Shown here one piece after another: positions 55,803 through 64,000 of a DNA stretch of 64,000 nucleotides. This DNA comes from Brevibacterium sediminis. GTDB lineage: Bacteria > Actinomycetota > Actinomycetes > Actinomycetales > Brevibacteriaceae. The stretch lies in contig NZ_JABKDD010000001.1 in NCBI RefSeq assembly GCF_013623905.1, positions 434,001 to 498,000 on the forward strand, given 5' to 3'. The position numbers and the translations under genes were made by a program. The notes beneath the pieces were generated by a model that made no database searches, was not told where the DNA came from, and worked only from the letters and a program-made list of their open reading frames with translations. Within the stretch, counting starts at the first letter, position 1; every line of letters begins with the position of its first letter.

Positions 55803-58448
55803 TCAGTCCTGGTCGACGAAGTCGATCGAGGCAATGGTGATCTCATCTCCGGCTTCCTCGGTGCTCAGGGACTTGATACGGCCCGCCGCCGTGAGGTCGC
55901 CTTCTGCCGCCGTGATCGCGGAGACGACGGTGGCCGGCGCCTGAATGGTCACGGAAGCGACCTCGGTCTTCTGCGACACCTTGGCCTCGGTCTTCGTGCG
56001 GCGGATCTCGGTCAGTGCGGCTGCCACCGAGGCCAGCAGCTCGGGATCGACGGACGATTCCGGGTGGCTCAGCACCTCATCTGCCGGCCACGGCGCACGG
56101 TGGACTGAACCGGTGCGCCACCAGGACCAGACCTCTTCGGTGACGAACGGAGTGAACGGAGCGAACAGACGCAGCAGGACATCCAGAGCAGCAGCCAAGG
56201 TGACGTGAGCCGACAGCTGATCGTCAGATCCCGATGAGCCGTAGGAACGGTCCTTGACGAGCTCGACATAGTCATCGGTGAACTCCCAGAAGAAGCTCTC
56301 GGTCACACGCAGTGCATGAGCATAGTCGTAAGCGGCCATATGCTTCCCGGCCTGCTCGACGACCTCGGCAAGCTTCGCCAGCAGGGCCCGATCGAGATCG
56401 TGGGTGACGGCACCGAGCTGACCGATGAGACCGGCATGCACACCCTGTGCCAGAGCGAACTTCGAGGCGTTGAGCAGCTTCATCGCCAGCCGGCGGCCGA
56501 TCTGCATCTGCGTGACGTCGTAAGCGGTGTCCGCACCGAGTTTCGCGCTGGCCGCCCAGTAGCGGACCGCGTCAGGACCGAATCCCGGCTTCGCCTCGCC
56601 GAGGATGTCCGACGGAACCACGACATTGCCCTTGGACTTCGACATCTTCTTCCGGTCCGGATCGAGGATCCACCCCGACAGGCCGGCGTGCTTCCACGGT
56701 GCCGCATCGTTGAGCGAGTTCGCCCGGACCACGGTGGAGAACAGCCAAGTGCGGATGATGTCGTGTCCCTGCGGACGCAGGTCGAAGGGGAAGACCTTGT
56801 CGAAGAACTCCTCGTCACGCGACCAGCCGCCGAGCAGCTGCGGCGTCAGCGACGACGTCGCCCAGGTGTCGAGGACATCCGGGTCTGCGGTGAACCCGCC
56901 GGGCACATCACGCTGTTCGTCGGTGAAGCCGGCAGGAGCCTCGGCGATGGGGTCGCACGGAAGCGACTCGGGAACGATCGGATCATCGTAATCGGGCTGG
57001 CCATCAGCGTCGAGGCGGTACCACAGCGGAATCGGGACACCGAAGAACCGCTGCCGGGAGACCAGCCAGTCGCCGTTGAGGTTCTCCACCCAGTTCTCGT
57101 AGCGGGAGCGCATGTACGCCGGATGCCACTCGATCTCGCGACCGCGGGCGATGAGCGCATCCCGCAGTTCGGCCGACCGCCCGCCGTTGCGGATGTACCA
57201 CTGACGGCTGGTGACGACCTCGAGCGGTTTGTCGCCCTTTTCGTAGAACGGGACCGGATGCGTGATCGGCTCGATCTCACCGATGAGGTCACCGGAGTCG
57301 ATGAGCATCTGCGCAATGTCCTTGCGCGCAGAGAACGTCGTCTTTCCTGCCAGCGCCTCATAGTTGGCCACAGCATCGGACTTCGGTGAGTTCGCGATCC
57401 ACTCGGGCACCTCGAGGTTGAGGCGGCCGCCTCGGTTGATCACCGCGCGGGTCGGCAGATCGAGTTCACGCCACCACGTGACGTCGGTGAGGTCGCCGAA
57501 GGTGCAGACCATGGCGATGCCGGTGCCCTTATCGGACTTCGCAAGCTCATGGGCGCGGATCTCGACGCTGACACCGAAGAGCGGCGAAACGACGTTCGTG
57601 CCGAACAGGGAGGCGTAGCGTTCGTCATCGGGATGGGCGACGAGCGCCACGACCGAAGGAATCAGCTCCGGACGCGAGGTGAGGATGATGATCGGTTCCG
57701 CCGAGGTGTCGGCCAGGCCATCAGCGCCCTCGGGGAAGAACTTCACCTTATGGTACGCGCCTTCGCGCTCACGATCCTCGAGTTCGGCCTGAGCCACAGC
57801 AGTGCCGAAGGTGACGTCCCACATGGTTGGTGCGTCCTGCGAATAGGCATGCCCGTTCTTCAGGTCGGTGAGGAAGGCCCGCTGGCTCACCGCACGCGAA
57901 TCGTCATCGATCGTGCGGTATGTGTACTTCCAATCCACGGACAGTCCGGTGGAGCGGAAGAGGTCTTCGAACACCTTCTCGTCCTCGGCGGAGAGCTTCT
58001 CGCACAGTTCGATGAAGTTCTGGCGAGAGACCTTGACGAAGTCGCGCGAATTCTTCGGCGCCTTCTCCGGCGGCTGGAAGTCCGGGTCGTAGGGCTGGCC
58101 GGGATCGCAGGTGACTCCGTAGTAGTTCTGCACGCGACGTTCGGTCGGCAGGCCGTTGTCGTCCCAGCCGAGGGGATAGAACACGTTCTTGCCGGTCATC
58201 CGCTGATAGCGGGCGATGATGTCGGTCTGGGTGTAGGAGAACACGTGTCCGACATGCAGCGACCCCGAGGCGGTCGGCGGGGGAGTGTCGATCGAGTAGA
58301 CCTGCTCGCGATCGGTGTCGACGTCGAACGCGTAGACGTTCTGCTCGCTCCACGCGGCGTCCCATTTGTCCCGCAGCCCCTCGAGGGCCGGCTTGTCAGG
58401 AAGGTTCACTGACTCGTGCGTCGAGTCCGAAAAGGCAGGTGTGTTCAT
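55803..58448 (-). CDS. valS: Valyl-tRNA synthetase
   Basis: ValRS charges tRNA-Val and edits threonine. The protein has 881 residues, a class I synthetase. The HIGH motif is PPTASGSLHVGHVFSY, KMSKS is in KKMSKSKGNVV, and the tryptophan-rich WGWDDNGLP-type region (YPLGWDDNGLPTERR) marks the Val type used in actinobacteria and archaea. A CP1 editing domain and anticodon domain are present, with only a short C-terminal coiled coil. The start is ATG 58448; upstream codons in the open frame lack conservation. Confidence 0.95.
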   Translation of the reverse strand: MNTPAFSDSTHESVNLPDKPALEGLRDKWDAAWSEQNVYAFDVDTDREQVYSIDTPPPTASGSLHVGHVFSYTQTDIIARYQRMTGKNVFYPLGWDDNGLPTERRVQNYYGVTCDPGQPYDPDFQPPEKAPKNSRDFVKVSRQNFIELCEKLSAEDEKVFEDLFRSTGLSVDWKYTYRTIDDDSRAVSQRAFLTDLKNGHAYSQDAPTMWDVTFGTAVAQAELEDREREGAYHKVKFFPEGADGLADTSAEPIIILTSRPELIPSVVALVAHPDDERYASLFGTNVVSPLFGVSVEIRAHELAKSDKGTGIAMVCTFGDLTDVTWWRELDLPTRAVINRGGRLNLEVPEWIANSPKSDAVANYEALAGKTTFSARKDIAQMLIDSGDLIGEIEPITHPVPFYEKGDKPLEVVTSRQWYIRNGGRSAELRDALIARGREIEWHPAYMRSRYENWVENLNGDWLVSRQRFFGVPIPLWYRLDADGQPDYDDPIVPESLPCDPIAEAPAGFTDEQRDVPGGFTADPDVLDTWATSSLTPQLLGGWSRDEEFFDKVFPFDLRPQGHDIIRTWLFSTVVRANSLNDAAPWKHAGLSGWILDPDRKKMSKSKGNVVVPSDILGEAKPGFGPDAVRYWAASAKLGADTAYDVTQMQIGRRLAMKLLNASKFALAQGVHAGLIGQLGAVTHDLDRALLAKLAEVVEQAGKHMAAYDYAHALRVTESFFWEFTDDYVELVKDRSYGSSGSDDQLSAHVTLAAALDVLLRLFAPFTPFVTEEVWSWWRTGSVHRAPWPADEVLSHPESSVDPELLASVAAALTEIRRTKTEAKVSQKTEVASVTIQAPATVVSAITAAEGDLTAAGRIKSLSTEEAGDEITIASIDFVDQD

Positions 58449-58634
58449 AGTTGCTGATTTTCTCACCCGGTTCGCGATCGGCCAAACCGGTTCGCGCCCG
58501 TGGCCGCGCGAAGCCCCACCGGAGCTCGAGCGCAGCACTCCAGCCTCGGCCGCCCCAGCTCGACGGCGTGGGACGGCTCACACCCTGAAGGCGCAGTGAG
58601 TCGCCTGCGCCGCGGGCAATGACATCATGGACAC

Positions 58635-59864
58635 ATGGCGCCCTTGGACCGAATTCCGACAGAGAATCCGCCGCCCACGTCGACCGCGTGGATGAATCCG
58701 GCACGTTCGATCGCGATCATCGCCGTCGTGGCCATCCATTCCCTGGGCACCGTCGTCGAAGAGAACTTCGCAAGTATGGGGCCCGGCTGGTGGCTGGCCA
58801 ACACCATCGACTCCGCCTGCCGGTGGTCGGTGCCCGTATTCATCATGATCTCCGGGGCCTTGGCCCTCGACCCCGACCGGGGCAGCAAACCGCGCAGGTT
58901 CCTGTCCAAACGTGTCTGGCGAATCGGCATCCCCCTCGTGTTCTGGACAGTCGTGTACGTTCTGTTCCGCCGCTACTACCTGCAGCCCGACGACGACACC
59001 TGGAATCCGGGCATTGCGATCCTCACCGGATCGCCCTTCGTCCAGCTCTACTTCCTCTACGTCCTTGCCGGTCTGACCCTGCTCACCCCGTACTTCCGCC
59101 TGCTGAGCGTGCACGGCTCCCGCCGTCTGCAGTGGGGGACCGGTCTGATCTTCCTCGGCATCGGCATGGCCGACCAGTGGGTGTCGATGGTCTTCGACGT
59201 CGGCGAAGCCAATATCGCCACCCGGTTCCTGCCGATGGCCGGTTTCTACATCCTCGGCTGGGTGCTGCGCGATATCATGCTCTCGGTCAGGGGTGCAGTC
59301 CTGGCGTGGGGCAGCCTCATCATCGCGGTCGCCGGAACCGCGGTCTGGGCAGGTCTGGGTCCCGGTGAGAAGCCGTGGATGTTCCCGTACGAATACCTCG
59401 CCCCCGGAGTCGTCCTCGCCTCCATGGCCGCCTACCTCCTCCTGCATTTCCATCTGCGCGAAGGCTTCGGACTGCTGCACCGGTTCTACCCGTATTCCTT
59501 CGGTGTGTTCCTCCTCCATCCGCTCCTGCTCTACCCTGTCCGAAATGCCATGGGCCTTCCGGACACCGTGCCAGGCGTCCTCCTCCACGCCGTGATCATG
59601 CCGATCGCCTATGCGATCATCTGCGCCGCAGTTACCTGGGTGGCGGTGAAGATCCCCGGCTTCCGTGCCGTCTTCGGCGAAGGCGGGCCCCGTAACCCGC
59701 ACACCCGACCAAACGTGAAGAAACTCCGACCGGGCGCGAAGGGATCCCCGACCGTCACGACGACCCCGGAAGAAACGACGCCACCCGAGCCGGCCGGGAG
59801 CGGCCCTTTCGAGACCGATCTCGGCTCAGAAGACATCGCACGGGGCCGAGAGCCGACTCCGTAG
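58635..59864 (+). CDS. Acyltransferase 3 family membrane protein
   Basis: The protein has 409 residues with about ten hydrophobic helices. The N-terminal NPARSIAIIAVVAIHSLG holds the family histidine, followed by RWSVPVFIMISGALAL and the arginine-rich loop SKRVWRIGIPLVFW. The C-terminus is a disordered Pro/Thr tail. Such enzymes O-acetylate or acylate sugars of the cell envelope. The start ATG 58635 has no ribosome site. It is 186 nt from the divergent valS. Confidence 0.83.
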   Translation: MAPLDRIPTENPPPTSTAWMNPARSIAIIAVVAIHSLGTVVEENFASMGPGWWLANTIDSACRWSVPVFIMISGALALDPDRGSKPRRFLSKRVWRIGIPLVFWTVVYVLFRRYYLQPDDDTWNPGIAILTGSPFVQLYFLYVLAGLTLLTPYFRLLSVHGSRRLQWGTGLIFLGIGMADQWVSMVFDVGEANIATRFLPMAGFYILGWVLRDIMLSVRGAVLAWGSLIIAVAGTAVWAGLGPGEKPWMFPYEYLAPGVVLASMAAYLLLHFHLREGFGLLHRFYPYSFGVFLLHPLLLYPVRNAMGLPDTVPGVLLHAVIMPIAYAIICAAVTWVAVKIPGFRAVFGEGGPRNPHTRPNVKKLRPGAKGSPTVTTTPEETTPPEPAGSGPFETDLGSEDIARGREPTP

Positions 59865-59942
59865 ACTGAGATCCGAACAGGAAACCCCGCTTCCGGGATC
59901 CAGACTCAAACCCGCCGACAGACCCGACAGAGGAGAACACAG

Positions 59943-60698
59943 ATGGAAAAGCTCAGAGCAGTAGTCACAGGAGCCAGTTCCGGAATCGGTGCGGCCACGG
60001 TCCGACAGCTGCGCGAGCAGGGCTGGGACGTCGTCGCCGTGGCCCGCCGTGAGGACAAGCTCAAGGCCCTCGCCGAGGAGACCGGAGCCGACTACATCGT
60101 CGCCGACCTCACCGATGACGCCGCCGTGGTGTCCATGGCCGAACAGGTGGTCGCCGGGGGAGCCGTCCATTCCCTCGTGGCCAATGCCGGCGCCGCATTC
60201 GGAACCGACACCGTCGCCGAAGCATCGGTCGACGGGTGGCGGGACATGTTCGACATCAACGTCCTCGGCGTCCTGCGCGTCGTCAAAGCACTGCTGCCGG
60301 CTCTCATCGATTCCGGCCGCGGAGACATCGTCGTCATGTCCTCAACCGCCGGCCATCAGGCCTATGAAGGCGGCGGTGGCTACGTCGCTGCGAAGCACGG
60401 CACCCACTCGATGGCAGCGACCCTGCGCCTCGAGCTCGCCGGCGAACCCGTGCGCGTCATCGAGATCGCACCAGGAATGGTCGCCACCGACGAGTTCACC
60501 TTCAAACGCGTCGGCGGTGATGAGACGAAGGCCGCGAAGGTCTACGAAGGCGTCGAGAACCCGCTGACCGCGGACGACGTCGCCGACGCCGTCGTCTACA
60601 CCCTCACCCGGCCCCACCACTTCAACGTCGATCTCATGGTCATCCGACCGATCGCCCAGGCCGCTCAGCATAAGGTCGCACGCAACCGGGGGCTGTGA
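59943..60698 (+). CDS. Short-chain dehydrogenase/reductase
   Basis: The protein has 251 residues. The cofactor motif is TGASSGIG (residues 10-17), VANAGA is the NNAG equivalent, and the catalytic Ser (MSSTAG) and Tyr/Lys (YVAAKHG) are present. It resembles YdfG-type serine/3-hydroxy acid dehydrogenases (the late IRPIAQ segment). The start is ATG 59943 with GAGGAGA upstream; a TAGACT -10 is at 59862-59867. Confidence 0.9.
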   Translation: MEKLRAVVTGASSGIGAATVRQLREQGWDVVAVARREDKLKALAEETGADYIVADLTDDAAVVSMAEQVVAGGAVHSLVANAGAAFGTDTVAEASVDGWRDMFDINVLGVLRVVKALLPALIDSGRGDIVVMSSTAGHQAYEGGGGYVAAKHGTHSMAATLRLELAGEPVRVIEIAPGMVATDEFTFKRVGGDETKAAKVYEGVENPLTADDVADAVVYTLTRPHHFNVDLMVIRPIAQAAQHKVARNRGL

Positions 60699-60785
60699 GC
60701 ACCCACGGCTCCAGCCCGGGGCCGCCTCGGCAAGGGAGATCCCCGCGCCGCCGAGTGGTCTCGGGCGGAGTCGACGGTATACGAT

Positions 60786-61006
60786 TGTCTTGCGTCGATC
60801 CGGCTATCACCGGGGAGCATCCGGAAGAACGGAACCAGCGTTCGAAACGCCGCGTTCTCAGTAGACCCGGACGGGTGGACCCGTCATCGTCTGAGTGAAT
60901 GAGCGATCCGCTGACCGACCTGAACCGGTCGGACTGCGGATAAGCGAGGTGGTACCGCGGCAGACTGTCGTCCTCGTGACAGTGACCGCAGTGACCCAGA
61001 AGGACG
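60786..61006 (+). promoter_or_regulatory. Translational T-box riboswitch controlling ileS
   Basis: The T-box sequence is AGGTGGTACCGCGG (60947-60960). The stem I loop CGGCTATCACCGGGGAGC carries an ATC (isoleucine) specifier at 60806-60808, with a short stem I as known for actinobacterial ileS. There is no terminator. CGTCCT (60969-60974) can pair with AGGACG (61001-61006), which covers the ribosome site AGAAGGA (60998-61004). Uncharged tRNA-Ile would favour the antisequestrator and open the site. A possible -10 (TACGAT) is at 60780-60785. Confidence 0.9.
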
Positions 61007-61009
61007 CTC

Positions 61010-64000
61010 ATGACTCAGCCTCTCTATCCCAAGGTTTCGACCTCGACCTTCGGACTCTCGTCGTCCCCGAACTTCCCTGCCATCGAAGACGCTGTGCTGC
61101 GCTACTGGCAGGAGGACGACACCTTCAAGGCATCGATCGCCCAGCGCGATGCCGGCGAGAACGGCGAGAACGAATTCGTCTTCTACGACGGACCTCCCTT
61201 CGCCAACGGCCTGCCCCACTACGGTCACCTGCTCACCGGCTACGTCAAGGACGTCGTCCCGCGCTTCCAGACGATGCGCGGCAAGAAGGTCGACCGCCGC
61301 TTCGGCTGGGACACCCACGGCCTGCCGGCCGAGCTCGAGGCCGAACGTCAGCTGGGCATCACCGACAAGTCCGAGATCGGCCGCATGGGACTGGCCGCAT
61401 TCAACGACGCCTGCCGCTCCTCGGTGCTGCGCTACACCCAGGAATGGGAAGAATATGTGACCCGTCAGGGCCGGTGGGTCGACTTCGACAACGACTACAA
61501 GACTCTCAACGTCGAATACATGGAAAGCGTCATCTGGGCGTTCAAGCAGCTCTGGGACAAAGGCCTCGTCTACGAGGGCTACCGCGTGCTTCCGTACTGC
61601 TGGAAGGACGAGACACCGCTGTCGAACCATGAGCTGCGCATGGACGACGACGTGTACAAGATGCGTCAGGATCCGGCCGTGACCCTCGGATACAGACTCA
61701 AGGACTCAGACGAGTGGGTCCTCATCTGGACGACGACACCGTGGACGGTTCCGTCGAACCAGGCCGTGGCCGTCAACCCGGAGATCCCGCTCGTCGCAGT
61801 GATCCCCGGTGAAGACGGTGCCGAAGAACTTCAGGGCAAGACTCTCATCCTTGCCGAGGCGCGCTTGGGAGCCTACTCTCGTGAACTCGGTGCCGAACCG
61901 CAGGTTGTGCGCACCTTCCCCGGCAGCGAACTCGTCGGCGCCTCCTACGAACCTCCGTTCCCGTACTTCGAGGGCCGTCAGGAGGAGTTCGGCGAGAACA
62001 TGCACACGATCCTGGCCGCGGACTTCGTCACTGTCGAAGACGGCACCGGAATCGTCCACCAGTCACCCGCCTTCGGTGAAGAGGACAAGGAACTCACCGA
62101 CTCCTACGGAATCACCGCCGCCCGTCCCGTCGACGACGCCGGTCGCTTCGATACGACCGTGCCCGACTACGCCGGCCAGCAGGTCTTCGACGCCAACAAG
62201 GCGATCATCAAAGACCTGCGCAACCACACGGGTCCGATGGAATCGCGGGGTGCTCTGCTGGTCCGCCACGAATCCTACGAGCACTCCTACCCGCACTGCT
62301 GGCGCTGCCGGAACCCGCTGATCTACCGTGCGGTGTCCTCCTGGTTCGTCCGCGTCACCGAGTTCAAGGACCGCATGGTCGAACTCAACGAGCAGATCAA
62401 CTGGGTGCCCGACAACGTCAAGCACGGACAGTTCGGCAAATGGCTCGAAAACGCCCGCGACTGGTCGATCTCGCGCAACCGCTTCTGGGGCTCGCCGATC
62501 CCCGTGTGGATCTCCTCCGACCCGGCCTACCCGCGCACGGACGTCTACGGTTCCCTGGCCGAGATCGAAGCCGACTTCGGACGTCTGCCGCGCAACGACT
62601 CCGGAGACGTCGACCTCCACCGGCCGTGGGTCGATGACCTCACCCGTCCGAACCCGGACGACCCCACCGGAAAGTCGGTGATGCAGCGCATCCCGGAGAT
62701 CTTCGACGTCTGGTTCGACTCCGGTTCGATGAGCTACGCCCAGGTGCACTATCCGTTCGAGAACTCAGAATGGTTCGACAACCACTTCCCGGCCGACTTC
62801 ATCGTCGAATATGTGGGACAGACCCGCGGCTGGTTCTACCTGCTGCACGTCCTGGCCACAGCGATCTTCGACCGACCCGCATTCACGAACTGCATCTCCC
62901 ACGGCATCGTGCTCGGTTCCGACGGGCAGAAGATGTCGAAGTCCCTGCGCAACTACCCCGACGTCAACGAGGTCTTCAACCGCGACGGCTCGGATGCCAT
63001 GCGCTGGTTCCTCATGGCTTCGTCCATCCTGCGCGGCGGCAACCTCGTCGTCACCGAACAGGGCATCCGCGACGGTGTCCGCCAGGTCGTGCTCCCACTG
63101 TGGAACACATGGCAGTTCTTCGCCACCTATTCCAACGCGGCCGACGGTCCGGCGGGGGAGAAGACAGGCTACCAGGCACAGTCCCGCTACGACTCGTCCC
63201 AGGTCCTCGACCGGTACCTCCTGGCCAAGACGCACGACCTCATCACCGAGTTCGCCGAGGCGATGGAGGGACTCGACATCTGGGCGGCATGCGAACTCGT
63301 GCGCAACTACCTCGACATGCTCACGAACTGGTATGTGCGTCGTTCGCGTCGCCGGTTCTGGGACGGCGGTACCGACACGCATGAGTCCTTCGACGTGTTC
63401 TATACCTGCCTGGAGGCATTCTGCCGTGTGGCCGCACCCCTGCTGCCGTTCACGGTCGAAGAGATCTATCGCGGACTGACCGGGCAGCGGTCGGTGCACC
63501 TGGCCGACTACCCGGACGCCGAGGAATTCCCTGCCGACGCAGACCTCGTCGCGGCGATGGACCTCACCCGCGATATCTGCTCAACGGCCTCCTCGGTGCG
63601 CAAGGCCAACCAACTGCGGGTGCGCCTGCCGCTGTCGCAGCTGACCGTCGCCACCGACACGGACCTGAGCTCCGACTTCACCGAGATCATCGCCGATGAG
63701 CTCAATGTGCGTACCGTCGAGGTCCTCGACGTCGCCGAGGCGGAGGCCGCCGGCTTCTCCCTGTCACAGAATCTCGTCGTCAACGCCCGTGCCGCCGGAC
63801 CCCGTCTGGGCAAACAGGTCCAGCAGGTCATCAAGGCTTCGAAGTCCGGCGACTGGTCCGTCACCGACGGCACCGTCGTCAGCGGCGGAATCGAACTCGT
63901 CGACGGCGAGTACACCCTCGAATCCGTGGCCGAATCCGGTACCGAGGGCATGGAGCTCGCGGCACTCGACTCCGGCTTCCTCGCCCTCGACACGCGGGTC
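61010..64000 (+). CDS. ileS: Isoleucyl-tRNA synthetase (3' truncated by window)
   Basis: The first 997 residues are visible and the frame is still open at the window end. This is a class I synthetase charging tRNA-Ile, of the long type with a zinc-free CP1 insert. The HIGH motif is [15 protein letters not shown], followed by [15 protein letters not shown]. The KMSKS loop is [15 protein letters not shown]. The editing-domain threonine-rich segment is [17 protein letters not shown]. The start is ATG 61010 with AGAAGGA upstream; it is under the T-box. Confidence 0.97.
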   Translation, partial: MTQPLYPKVSTSTFGLSSSPNFPAIEDAVLRYWQEDDTFKASIAQRDAGENGENEFVFYDGPPFANGLPHYGHLLTGYVKDVVPRFQTMRGKKVDRRFGWDTHGLPAELEAERQLGITDKSEIGRMGLAAFNDACRSSVLRYTQEWEEYVTRQGRWVDFDNDYKTLNVEYMESVIWAFKQLWDKGLVYEGYRVLPYCWKDETPLSNHELRMDDDVYKMRQDPAVTLGYRLKDSDEWVLIWTTTPWTVPSNQAVAVNPEIPLVAVIPGEDGAEELQGKTLILAEARLGAYSRELGAEPQVVRTFPGSELVGASYEPPFPYFEGRQEEFGENMHTILAADFVTVEDGTGIVHQSPAFGEEDKELTDSYGITAARPVDDAGRFDTTVPDYAGQQVFDANKAIIKDLRNHTGPMESRGALLVRHESYEHSYPHCWRCRNPLIYRAVSSWFVRVTEFKDRMVELNEQINWVPDNVKHGQFGKWLENARDWSISRNRFWGSPIPVWISSDPAYPRTDVYGSLAEIEADFGRLPRNDSGDVDLHRPWVDDLTRPNPDDPTGKSVMQRIPEIFDVWFDSGSMSYAQVHYPFENSEWFDNHFPADFIVEYVGQTRGWFYLLHVLATAIFDRPAFTNCISHGIVLGSDGQKMSKSLRNYPDVNEVFNRDGSDAMRWFLMASSILRGGNLVVTEQGIRDGVRQVVLPLWNTWQFFATYSNAADGPAGEKTGYQAQSRYDSSQVLDRYLLAKTHDLITEFAEAMEGLDIWAACELVRNYLDMLTNWYVRRSRRRFWDGGTDTHESFDVFYTCLEAFCRVAAPLLPFTVEEIYRGLTGQRSVHLADYPDAEEFPADADLVAAMDLTRDICSTASSVRKANQLRVRLPLSQLTVATDTDLSSDFTEIIADELNVRTVEVLDVAEAEAAGFSLSQNLVVNARAAGPRLGKQVQQVIKASKSGDWSVTDGTVVSGGIELVDGEYTLESVAESGTEGMELAALDSGFLALDTRV

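Overview
The window is chromosomal DNA from a high-GC Gram-positive actinobacterium. My best guess is Brevibacterium or a close relative in the Micrococcales. The guess rests on strong G/C bias at third codon positions, frequent GTG starts, many promoter-to-start distances of only 6-7 nt (leaderless mRNAs), a NucS/EndoMS gene, a mycothiol-era Rv2466c-type protein, paired ClpP1/ClpP2 and a translational T-box before ileS. The gene order argS-like - lysA - hom - thrC - thrB - rho - prfA - prmC - tsaC - wecA-like - atpI-like - atpBEFHAGDC - DUF2550 - murA - nucS is the one I know from Mycobacterium tuberculosis (Rv1292 to Rv1321). No phage, insertion sequence or CRISPR array is visible. Most of the window is core genome.

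Layout. 1-2462: the 3' part of an ABC permease and a CynX-type MFS exporter. 2547-8149: an aspartate-family amino acid operon (lysA, hom, thrC, thrB) headed by an unusual ArgS-like protein that keeps only the N-terminal and anticodon-binding domains. 8150-13120: termination and translation genes (rho with a hairpin-bearing leader, prfA, prmC, tsaC). 13121-21854: a WecA-like transferase, an AtpI-like membrane protein and the complete F1Fo ATP synthase operon. 21877-23657: a DUF2550 membrane protein and MurA, whose fosfomycin-target cysteine is replaced by aspartate. 23658-25267: a repeat-rich islet around a DUF559/VSR-like nuclease gene, sitting between murA and nucS. 25268-30205: nucS, a divergent zinc-ribbon-like small protein, a DivIVA-type coiled-coil protein, a thiolase, a thiamine-binding family protein and a small membrane protein.

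30325-46516: tRNA-Arg, two adjacent dynamin/Era-like GTPases, an SSB, a lipoprotein, EttA, two thioesterases, a truncated globin overlapping an MscS channel, aminopeptidase N, an Rv2466c-like thioredoxin-fold protein with a CPWA site, RpiB and an alcohol dehydrogenase. 46670-47015: divergent tRNA-Pro and tRNA-Gly. 47045-54302: a Tat-exported GH15-like protein, the proteostasis block tig-clpP1-clpP2-clpX and an MFS exporter. 54303-54851: a non-coding stretch with a decayed SRPBCC fragment and several hairpins. 54852-64000: AIM24, valS, an acyltransferase, an SDR, and ileS under a T-box riboswitch. ileS runs off the window.

The least explained structure is the 23658-25267 islet, which has 39-bp and 42-bp degenerate tandem repeats, a perfect 19-bp inverted repeat and a motif shared by both flanks of a nuclease gene. 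The next most notable items are the catalytic-domain-less ArgS paralogue in the argS position, a terminator-like hairpin in the rho leader, and a 60-nt inverted repeat at 46542-46601. All counts and alignments were made by eye. No database search was possible.
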